Of a stretch of DNA of 5,220 nucleotides, positions 1 through 4,772 are shown one piece after another. The DNA is from Chloroflexota bacterium. GTDB taxonomy: Bacteria; Chloroflexota; Dehalococcoidia; Lucifugimonadales; Australimonadaceae. A model generated the notes under the pieces. The model was not told where the DNA came from. It was given only the letters and a program-made list of their open reading frames with translations, and did not search any database. The position numbers and the translations under genes were made by a program. Where the stretch lies: assembly GCA_028875085.1 (NCBI GenBank), contig JAPPFU010000188.1, positions 1 to 5,220 on the forward strand, read 5' to 3'. Each line of letters begins with the position of its first letter. Within the stretch, counting starts at the first letter, position 1.

Positions 1-227
1 GGGCTGGGCAGGCTGACCATATACACGGCGTGGAAGACGTTGGGGCCGGCGGCGTGCTCCGCCGCGAGCGTCTTGAAGTCCGTCGCCACTTTCTCGTCCA
101 CCGGGTTGAAGCGCCACGAGCGCGTGGAGGACGGGAAGAACTGCACCGCCTCCGCGCCGATTGCCACCGCGCGCTCGATGGTCTTGTCCGCTCCGCCCGC
201 CGCCGATACGTGCGCACCGATTCGCAT
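1..227 (-). CDS. nfo: Endonuclease IV (AP endonuclease), N-terminal part, cut by window edge
   Basis: This is the first 75 complete codons of endonuclease IV, a TIM-barrel metalloenzyme that cleaves DNA 5' of abasic sites in base-excision repair in the cytoplasm. The ATG at 227-225 opens with MRIGAHVSAAGG, the family's N-terminal signature (IGAHVSAAGG). It is followed by an ERAVAIGAEAVQFF strand-helix segment, an RSW motif (residues 36-38) and VFHAVYMVSL. The His at residue 66 of that segment aligns with the first metal-binding histidine of the E. coli enzyme (His69). The remaining metal ligands lie outside the window. It is transcribed leftward, divergent from the AIPR-like gene. An SD-like GGGGAG on the minus strand (244-239) sits 11 nt before the ATG, a little far. 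The plus-strand frames opposite it have no recognisable content. Family assignment is firm; the rest of the gene cannot be judged. Confidence 0.93.
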   Translation of the reverse strand, partial: MRIGAHVSAAGGADKTIERAVAIGAEAVQFFPSSTRSWRFNPVDEKVATDFKTLAAEHAAGPNVFHAVYMVSLPS

Positions 228-236
228 AGCGTCCCA

Positions 237-261
237 CGCTCCCCGGCCGCCGCTCCCCGGC
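237..261. repeat. Two tandem 11-bp repeats in the nfo leader
   Basis: CGCTCCCCGGC occurs at 237-247 and again at 251-261 (14-bp period). On the minus strand each copy presents GGGGAG, so the nfo leader carries two SD-like sites. Only the one at 239-244 is near enough to the ATG to serve. Confidence 0.6.
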
Positions 262-270
262 AAGCCGCTC

Positions 271-287
271 CGCCAAGTATAGGGGAG
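271..287 (+). repeat. Left copy of 17-bp imperfect direct repeat flanking the AIPR-like cassette
   Basis: The sequence CGCCAAGTATAGGGGAG matches 1735-1751 (CGCGAAGAATAGGGGAG) at 15 of 17 positions, in the same orientation, 1464 bp away. The two copies bracket the whole AIPR-like unit: promoter, leader, gene and the 1717-1730 palindrome. The pair could be a target-site duplication or att-type boundary, or a coincidence among purine-rich motifs. Confidence 0.5.
276..281 (-). promoter_or_regulatory. nfo: Candidate -10 element for nfo
   Basis: The minus strand reads TATACT here, a 5/6 match to TATAAT, about 49 bp before the nfo start. No convincing -35 lies 16-18 bp upstream, where the strand is a pyrimidine run opposite the purine tract at 281-305. 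Promoter function would need an activator or a non-standard sigma contact. The element sits inside the left copy of the 17-bp direct repeat. Confidence 0.3.
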
Positions 288-305
288 AGAGGGAAAGGGG
301 AGGGG
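282..305 (+). other. Putative G-quadruplex motif in a 25-nt homopurine tract
   Basis: Positions 281-305 are uninterrupted purines. They contain four G-runs: 282-285, 291-293, 297-300 and 302-305. The separating loops are 5, 3 and 1 nt, so the stretch meets the usual G3+N1-7 intramolecular quadruplex rule on the plus strand. It lies between the nfo start region and the promoter of the AIPR-like gene. It is therefore on the template strand for nfo transcription initiating to its left only if that promoter lies further right than 281. Whether it folds in vivo is unknown. Confidence 0.5.
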
Positions 306-381
306 CTGCTTCAAGGCCAAGCCGAATCATCGTGGCGAACTACCAGGTCGTACAAGCTCGGTCAGTGGTGCCAGGGCATGC

Positions 382-410
382 TTGACAATGGCGCTGCCTG
401 ACGGTATAAA
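382..410 (+). promoter_or_regulatory. Near-consensus sigma70 promoter of the AIPR-like gene
   Basis: A perfect -35 TTGACA (382-387), a spacer of exactly 17 bp and a -10 TATAAA (405-410, 5/6) lie upstream of the AIPR-like gene. Transcription should start near 416-417, giving a 5' leader of about 110 nt. The palindrome GCATGC (376-381) abuts the -35 and could be part of an operator, though six bases is weak evidence. This is the best promoter in the window and stands out in such GC-rich DNA. Confidence 0.8.
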
Positions 411-420
411 GAGTATGTTC

Positions 421-492
421 AGTCGCTAGCCTCAAGGGGCTGCGAGACTAGGTCAAGTCCAACGTGACTTATCTAGTTGGGGCGAGAGCCTC
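421..492 (+). promoter_or_regulatory. Structured 5' leader with three hairpins, possible attenuator
   Basis: Three potential RNA hairpins lie between the predicted start site and the ribosome binding site. The first pairs 421-424 with 446-449, 425-426 with 442-443 and 428-432 with 437-441 (loop CAAG). The second pairs 447-451 with 473-477 and 455-459 with 466-470. The third is a 5-bp stem (479-483 with 488-492, one G-U) closed by a GAGA tetraloop of the GNRA type. Hairpins one and two share bases 447-449, and AGTC/GACT occurs twice in each sense, so they are mutually exclusive. That arrangement suits a conformational switch, but I recognise no known riboswitch class. Hand-counted GC for 421-480 is 53%. 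Confidence 0.45.
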
Positions 493-512
493 CCCGGATG
501 CCCGACAGCACC

Positions 513-521
513 GGAAAGGAG
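513..521 (+). promoter_or_regulatory. Ribosome binding site of the AIPR-like gene
   Basis: GGAAAGGAG at 513-521 contains AAGGAG four nt before the ATG at 526. The same frame is open upstream to a TAG at 427-429 but offers no usable start codon, so this site fixes the start at 526. Confidence 0.75.
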
Positions 522-525
522 CACT

Positions 526-1710
526 ATGTACAGCTGCTACTTGCACGCCGAGTCTTTCTCCCGCCTCTTTGCCCAACTCCCGACGGACGACCCTGCCGGG
601 CGCAACCTGCGCCGCTACTACGCAGTCGTGCCCATCACCGAAGTCCCGGCCGCGTGGGCCAACTGGCTCGAGGTCAACGCGCGCGACTCCTCGGACAAGG
701 GCAAGGTCCCGACGGCCATCCGCTCCACGCTGTCCGAGAAGCCCGAGTGGTTCGCGGCGTACAATCGCGGGCTCACCGTCTCCGCCTCCCTCATCGAGTG
801 GGACAACAAGGCGAAGCGCTTGGAACTCGGCTTCGACGACCCCGAATACCACGGGGTCCTGGATGGTGGGCACACGCTCCGAGCGATTTTGGACGAGCGC
901 GACCGCCTGAACGGCGAAGGCCAAGCAGGGTTCTGCAACCTGGAGATCTTTACGGGTCTGGAAGGGGCCGAGGTTCCGGGACTTGTGGAAGCACGGAACA
1001 CTTCCAAGCAGGTTGCGTCCAAGAGCCTGATGAACCTGGAGGGAGCATTCGATGCTCTCAAAGCGGCCATCGGCCATGCCAAGGGTAACCTCATCACCTG
1101 GAAGGAGAATGAGGAGGGTCAGTTCGATGTCCGCGAGCTGATCGGAATCCTTACGGCCCTAGACCCTAGCTCGGTGCTAGACAATACGCAGCCAGTGATC
1201 GCTTATTCCGGGAAAGAGGCCTGCCTGAGGCGCTTCAAGGCGAACCCCGCTGCTCTCGAGAAACTGTTCGGCATCGCTGGCGACGCCCTTGAGATGTGGG
1301 ACGCAATCCAGTGGCGGTTGCCCGGGCAGTACAATGACAGGGGCGCTGGTACCGGAGCCAGTGGGAAGTTTGGCGCTCTCAAGGGCGTACAGCAAACTCC
1401 CAAGAAGCCCAAACAACTGCCCTTCATCGGTAGGAAGACTCCGTACCACACGCCTACGGGTTACATTTACCCGGTGCTGAGCGCCTTCCGAGCCATGCTC
1501 GTCGAGGAGAACGGGAAATGGGCTTGGGGCGAGGGCATAAACCCCCTCACGCTCATTGAGGAAGGCGTCGCCACCGAGATATTCATTAGGTCGGTTCGGG
1601 AGTCGATCAACAACTACCGCAACCCGAACCGTACCGGCAAGGACACCCAAGCCTGGACATCCGCTTACCAGGCGGCCCGCATCATGTACTTGGAGCGTGC
1701 CCTGCCGTAG
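526..1710 (+). CDS. AIPR-like (abortive phage infection) protein
   Basis: The 394-aa protein resembles short members of the AIPR family, named from abortive phage infection systems; the biochemical activity is not established from sequence. Visible motifs, in order, are YNRGLTVSA (79-87), VLDGGHT (111-117), EARNTSKQV (155-163), WKENE (192-196), DVRE (201-204) and YSGK (227-230). The N-R-G, D-G-G-H-T and A-R-N-T-S blocks are those I associate with AIPR proteins. The D-G-G-H block also loosely recalls the DGQHR motif of DndB-type proteins, which is the main alternative. There is no signal peptide or membrane segment, so the protein should be cytoplasmic. It stands alone, with its own promoter, leader and downstream hairpin and no adjacent restriction, methylase or toxin partner. 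Hand-counted GC falls from 72% (601-660) to 63% (1201-1260), 52% (1381-1440) and 55% (1561-1620). The reading frame is intact. Family confidence is moderate to good; a phage-defence role is inferred. Confidence 0.7.
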   Translation: MYSCYLHAESFSRLFAQLPTDDPAGRNLRRYYAVVPITEVPAAWANWLEVNARDSSDKGKVPTAIRSTLSEKPEWFAAYNRGLTVSASLIEWDNKAKRLELGFDDPEYHGVLDGGHTLRAILDERDRLNGEGQAGFCNLEIFTGLEGAEVPGLVEARNTSKQVASKSLMNLEGAFDALKAAIGHAKGNLITWKENEEGQFDVRELIGILTALDPSSVLDNTQPVIAYSGKEACLRRFKANPAALEKLFGIAGDALEMWDAIQWRLPGQYNDRGAGTGASGKFGALKGVQQTPKKPKQLPFIGRKTPYHTPTGYIYPVLSAFRAMLVEENGKWAWGEGINPLTLIEEGVATEIFIRSVRESINNYRNPNRTGKDTQAWTSAYQAARIMYLERALP

Positions 1711-1716
1711 GCGGGA

Positions 1717-1730
1717 GTGCGCCAGCGCAC
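1717..1730. repeat. Perfect palindrome just after the AIPR-like stop codon
   Basis: GTGCGC (1717-1722) and GCGCAC (1725-1730) are perfect inverted repeats around a CA centre, beginning 7 nt after the stop codon. As RNA this gives a 5-bp stem with a CCAG loop, without a following T-run. It could act as a 3'-end processing or stabilising hairpin, or as a protein or recombination site. Confidence 0.45.
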
Positions 1731-1734
1731 CTTG

Positions 1735-1751
1735 CGCGAAGAATAGGGGAG
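1735..1751 (+). repeat. Right copy of 17-bp imperfect direct repeat flanking the AIPR-like cassette
   Basis: CGCGAAGAATAGGGGAG differs from the left copy (271-287) at only two positions. Its last ten bases form the left arm of the hairpin at 1742-1779, so part of the repeat also occurs inverted at 1770-1779. Confidence 0.5.
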
Positions 1752-1779
1752 CGCCGCTCTGGAGTGGTGCTCCCCTATT
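1742..1779 (+). terminator. Long hairpin, probable intrinsic terminator of the AIPR-like gene
   Basis: Positions 1742-1755 pair with 1766-1779 over 14 bp with a single G-T wobble (1753/1768). The stem continues inward as 1756-1758 with 1763-1765, leaving a CTGG loop at 1759-1762, so about 17 bp pair in all. It lies 31 nt after the stop codon. The following bases, TCTATAT, are only modestly T-rich, so termination may be incomplete or may use the A-T base of the stem. The stem is nearly symmetric and could act on both strands. Confidence 0.65.
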
Positions 1780-1859
1780 TCTATATCGATCGTCCTGGAC
1801 AGCGAAAGGCTGCGCTGCGCCGTGCGTCGGGTGGGTGGGGTATCCTGCGCGGACGCAAT

Positions 1860-1865
1860 AGGAGG
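1860..1865 (+). promoter_or_regulatory. tcuA: Ribosome binding site deciding the start of the flavoprotein gene
   Basis: AGGAGG (1860-1865) is a perfect Shine-Dalgarno core. It lies 5 nt before the ATG at 1871 but only 2 nt before the in-frame GTG at 1868, so the ATG is preferred. Confidence 0.85.
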
Positions 1866-1870
1866 CAGTG

Positions 1871-3361
1871 ATGGCGACGGAGCAGCGGTACGACGTGGTG
1901 GTGGTCGGCGCGGGGAACGCCGCGTTCTCGGCGGCGCTGACGGCGCGAGAGATGGGCGCGAGCGTGTTGGTGCTGGAGAAGGCGCCGGAGCACGCGCGGG
2001 GCGGCAACACCTACTTCACGGGCGGCGCCTTCCGCTTCGCGTTCGACGGCTTCGACGACGTGCGCGCCCTTATCCCCGACCTGTCGGAGCAGGAGGCCGC
2101 GCTGATGGAGGTCGGCTCCTACACCACGGCGGACTTCCGCGCCGACCTGATGCGTGTAACGGAAGGGCTGGCGGACGAAGAACTCGCCGACCTGCTGGTG
2201 CGCGGTTCGCAACCCGCGATGCGCTGGCTGTTGGAGCAAGGGATGCGCTTCATCCCGCTGTGGGGCAGGCAGGCGTTCAAGGACGGCGACAAGTACCGCT
2301 TCTGGGGCGGCCTGGTGCTGGAGGCGGTCGGCGGCGGCAAGGGGCTGTCCGACCGCTACTTCGAACTGGCCGCCGAGAAGGGAGTGGAGGTGCGCTACGG
2401 CGCGGCGGCCTCGGCGCTGCTGACGGACGACGCGGGCCGCGTCTGCGGCGTGCGGATTCGCACGGCGGAGGGGTTCGAGGAGGCGCAAGCATCTTCGGTA
2501 GTGCTCGCGTGCGGCGGCTTCGAGGCGAACGCCGAGATGCGCGCGCGCTACCTCGGCGCCGGCTGGGAACTGGCCAAGGTGCGCGGCGTCCAGACGAACA
2601 TGGGCGACGGCATCCGCATGGCCCTGGACGTGGGCGCGCAGCCCTACGGCCATTGGAGCGGCTGCCACGCGGTGGCGTGGGATCTGAACGCGCCGCCCTT
2701 CGGCAACCGCGCGGTTACCGACCTGTACCAGAAGCACTCCTACCCGTTCGGCCTCATCGTGAACGCGCGAGGCGAGCGGTTCGTGGACGAAGGGGCGGAC
2801 TTCCGCAACTACACCTACGCCAAGTACGGCAAGGAGATCCTGAAGCAGCCGCAGATGATGGCGGTGCAGGTGTTCGACCAGAAGGCGGTCCACCTGCTGC
2901 GCGACGAGTACCGCATCCCGCAAGTGACGATGGCGGAGGCAGACACCATCGAGGAGTTGGCGGACTACCTGTCCGTCGACCCGGCGGGGTTGGCCGCGAC
3001 GGTCGCCGCCTTCAACACCGCGTGCGTGCCTGGCGAGTACAACCCAACGTTGCTCGACGGCGTTCACACGGAGGGGATCGAGCCGCCCAAGTCGAACTGG
3101 GCGCTGCCCATCGACGAGCCGCCCTACGTGGGCTACGCGGTAACGTGCGGCGTGACCTTCACGTTCGGCGGACTGAAGATCAACCGCGACGGGCAGGTGC
3201 TGGACGACCAAGACGCGCCCATTGCGGGGCTGTACGCGGCGGGCGAGTTAGTGGGCGGCCTCTTCTACCACAACTACCCAGGAGGCGCGGGGCTGATGTC
3301 GGGCGCCGTGTTCGGGCGCATCGCGGGGCGCGGCGCTGCGGTGGGAGCCGGGCTGGGCTAG
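1871..3361 (+). CDS. tcuA: FAD-dependent dehydrogenase, TcuA (tricarballylate dehydrogenase)-like
   Basis: The 496-aa cytoplasmic flavoprotein belongs to the FAD_binding_2 superfamily (fumarate reductase / succinate dehydrogenase flavoprotein type). It most resembles tricarballylate dehydrogenase TcuA, which oxidises tricarballylate to cis-aconitate. The N-terminal Rossmann fold shows YDVVVVGAGNAA (7-18), the FAD-ribose acidic residue E36 in VLVLEKAP, and RGGNT (43-47). The C-terminal FAD-binding end shows GLYAAGELVGG (453-463), H467, NYPGG (468-472) and FGRIAGR (481-487). The Arg of the NRLGGN block of classical fumarate reductases is absent, as in TcuA-like proteins. There is no signal peptide, haem-binding motif or membrane segment. 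No tcuB (electron acceptor) or tcuC (transporter) gene is adjacent, so the real substrate and electron partner are open. 3-Ketosteroid dehydrogenase-type enzymes are the main alternative. GC is high (80% at 2401-2460, 67% at 3001-3060, by hand count). Superfamily is certain; the tricarballylate specificity is not. Confidence 0.85.
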   Translation: MATEQRYDVVVVGAGNAAFSAALTAREMGASVLVLEKAPEHARGGNTYFTGGAFRFAFDGFDDVRALIPDLSEQEAALMEVGSYTTADFRADLMRVTEGLADEELADLLVRGSQPAMRWLLEQGMRFIPLWGRQAFKDGDKYRFWGGLVLEAVGGGKGLSDRYFELAAEKGVEVRYGAAASALLTDDAGRVCGVRIRTAEGFEEAQASSVVLACGGFEANAEMRARYLGAGWELAKVRGVQTNMGDGIRMALDVGAQPYGHWSGCHAVAWDLNAPPFGNRAVTDLYQKHSYPFGLIVNARGERFVDEGADFRNYTYAKYGKEILKQPQMMAVQVFDQKAVHLLRDEYRIPQVTMAEADTIEELADYLSVDPAGLAATVAAFNTACVPGEYNPTLLDGVHTEGIEPPKSNWALPIDEPPYVGYAVTCGVTFTFGGLKINRDGQVLDDQDAPIAGLYAAGELVGGLFYHNYPGGAGLMSGAVFGRIAGRGAAVGAGLG

Positions 3362-3368
3362 CGCCCGC

Positions 3369-3397
3369 TTGCGCGCGCTCCGCCGCGCGGGTATACA
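3369..3397 (+). promoter_or_regulatory. comEA: Candidate promoter of the comEA-like gene, possibly leaderless
   Basis: TTGCGC (3369-3374) and TATACA (3392-3397) are separated by 17 bp. They match the -35 and -10 consensus at 3/6 and 4/6. The -10 ends 8 nt before the ATG at 3406, so transcription would begin only about two nt before the start codon. No Shine-Dalgarno sequence precedes that ATG, which agrees with a leaderless message. Alternatively the gene is read through from the flavoprotein gene 44 nt upstream. Confidence 0.35.
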
Positions 3398-3405
3398 AGC
3401 CGCGC

Positions 3406-3789
3406 ATGACTCCTTGGCAGCGCAACGCCTACCGCGCCGCCCTCGTCATAGCGGCGGTGGTCGGGTTGATGGGCGCCGCTTGGCTCGCGCTTGGGCCGGG
3501 GCCGCCGGACGGCGTGAAGATCACGCCTGCGCCGGAGCGGGGCGCTGCGCCGTCCGTCGCTCCCGCGCCTACGCCTACGCCCATCGGCGGGGCGCTCGTC
3601 AACATCAACACGGCCGGCCGCGCCGAGTTGGAGCGGCTGCCGCGCATCGGGGAAGTGCTGGCCGACCGCATCGTGGAGTACCGCATGGCCAACGGGCCTT
3701 ACCTGCGCACCGATCATCTGATGGCCGTGCGGGGCATCGGCCCGGTCATCTACGAGGCCATCAAGGACCTCATCAGCGTCGGGGAGTGA
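3406..3789 (+). CDS. comEA: ComEA-like helix-hairpin-helix DNA-binding protein, membrane-anchored
   Basis: The 127-aa protein has three parts. Residues 11-30 are an N-terminal hydrophobic anchor after a short basic start (MTPWQRNAYR). Residues about 31-62 are a Pro/Ala-rich spacer with a PTPTP run. The C-terminal domain from residue 64 is of ComEA type. That domain starts with the hallmark LVNINTA (64-70) and contains two helix-hairpin-helix units, LPRIGEVLADRI (78-89) and VRGIGPVIYEAI (108-119). ComEA proteins bind incoming double-stranded DNA outside the cytoplasmic membrane during transformation. The domain order here puts the DNA-binding domain outside the cell membrane. The SLBB domain found in longer ComEA proteins such as that of Bacillus is missing. 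The ATG at 3406 is the only sensible start in front of the anchor, though it lacks an SD. No other competence genes are in view, so a DNA-uptake role is inferred. Confidence 0.85.
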   Translation: MTPWQRNAYRAALVIAAVVGLMGAAWLALGPGPPDGVKITPAPERGAAPSVAPAPTPTPIGGALVNINTAGRAELERLPRIGEVLADRIVEYRMANGPYLRTDHLMAVRGIGPVIYEAIKDLISVGE

Positions 3790-3806
3790 CGGGCAGCAGC
3801 GGGGGG

Positions 3807-4772
3807 CTACGCCGCGGGAGCCTGGCGGCGGCCCCCGAAGGGGTTGATGCGGGCAAAGGCGCGGCCCAGTTCGCCCGTCTCCCACGCCACCAGCAGCAGC
3901 GTAGCGACGAAGATCGAGCTGTACGCGCCGATGACGATGCCCACCAGCAGCACCAGCAGCAACGGCTGAATCGACGGCCCGCCGAACAGCAGCAGCGCCG
4001 CCACCACCACCAGCAGCGTGAGCGAGGTGTTGAGCGAGCGCCCGATCGTCTCGCGCACGCTCAGGTTGACCACGTCGGTGAAGGGCGCCGCGTGGAAGCG
4101 CGCGACGTTCTCGCGCAGACGGTCGAACACCACGATCGTGTCGTTCACGCTGTACCCGATGACGGTGAGCACGCCCGTGATGAACATCGCGTTCACCTCG
4201 ATGTTGGCGAACTTGCCGAGCAAGGAGAAGACGCCCAGCACCACCACTACGTCGTGCACCAGAGCGATGATGGCCGCCGTGCCGTAGCGGAACGGGTTCG
4301 GCACGCGGCGGAACGCCCACGTTACGTAGAGCAGGATGGCGGCGGACGCGGCGGCCACCGCGAAGATGGCGTTGCGCACGTTCTCCGCGCCCACGACCGC
4401 CGACACCGTATCGACGGAGGTAACGCGCAGCGGCGCCAACTCGCTCAGCGTGGCTTCCACGATGACGCGTCCGCTGTCGCGCAGCACGTTGCCCGATGCG
4501 TCCAAGACCTCAGGCTCCAACTCCTTGGTGCGGATGAAGAAGGCGTCGCCCCCGACGCCCTGGACGATGGCGTCGCCGTGGCCGATAGAGTCGAGCGCGT
4601 CGATGATCTGCTGGGTGGTCACCGCCTGCTCGAACTCGACGGTGAGCGCCGAGCCGCCAGTGAAGTCGATGCCGGGCCGCAGCGCCGGGGGAATCAGCAG
4701 CGCGACGACGGAGGGCACGATGAGCAGCGCCGAAAGGAGAAAGAGCCAGCGGCGGTAGCGCACCAGGTTCAC
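3807..4772 (-). CDS. secF: Protein translocase subunit SecF
   Basis: The 321-aa integral membrane protein is SecF, which with SecD uses the proton gradient to assist late steps of SecYEG-dependent export. Length matches the E. coli protein (323 aa). Order of elements: TM1 about 9-28; the signature GIDFTGG (34-40); an extracytoplasmic domain to about 130; then five membrane segments at roughly 134-152, 164-184, 190-210, 248-264 and 270-297. Conserved ALVHDV (170-175) and IGYSVNDTIVVFDRLREN (205-222) are present, as is the RSLNTSLT block (245-252). The start is the GTG at 4772-4770. It overlaps the secD stop by 4 nt (GTGA) and has GGAGGG six nt upstream. The open frame continues further upstream only because it overlaps secD. 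The gene converges on the comEA-like gene with 17 nt between stop codons. The export role is family knowledge; no odd residues were noticed. Confidence 0.96.
   Translation of the reverse strand: MNLVRYRRWLFLLSALLIVPSVVALLIPPALRPGIDFTGGSALTVEFEQAVTTQQIIDALDSIGHGDAIVQGVGGDAFFIRTKELEPEVLDASGNVLRDSGRVIVEATLSELAPLRVTSVDTVSAVVGAENVRNAIFAVAAASAAILLYVTWAFRRVPNPFRYGTAAIIALVHDVVVVLGVFSLLGKFANIEVNAMFITGVLTVIGYSVNDTIVVFDRLRENVARFHAAPFTDVVNLSVRETIGRSLNTSLTLLVVVAALLLFGGPSIQPLLLVLLVGIVIGAYSSIFVATLLLVAWETGELGRAFARINPFGGRRQAPAA

Noticed and set aside
30..401. Plus-strand open frames opposite nfo
   Set aside because: The minus strand encodes an unmistakable endonuclease IV N-terminus. The plus-strand frames are compositionally biased and have no recognisable domain.
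415..429. Tiny leader peptide (MFSR-stop) at the predicted transcription start
   Set aside because: It is four codons long, starts at or before the likely +1, has no ribosome site and no regulatory codon run.
498..1088. Alternative ATG at 498 in another frame over the AIPR-like gene
   Set aside because: There is no SD at proper distance. The product is Arg/Pro-rich and unlike any family, whereas the 526 frame carries the motifs and the AAGGAG site.
1781..3789. Long open frames antisense to and offset within the flavoprotein gene (minus 1781-3211; plus frame from 1822)
   Set aside because: They are Arg/Ala/Gly-rich, without domains or ribosome binding sites, as expected opposite high-GC codon usage. 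Only the last part of the plus frame (3406-3789) is a real gene.
3833..3843. CCCC-GAA-GGGG hairpin as a terminator for the comEA-like gene
   Set aside because: The stem is four bp with a three-nt loop, has no T-run and lies inside secF coding sequence.
3891..3965. Repeated CAGCAG / CACCAGCAG triplets resembling a microsatellite
   Set aside because: They are Leu and Val codons (CTG, GTG) of secF membrane segments on the minus strand, explained by protein composition.
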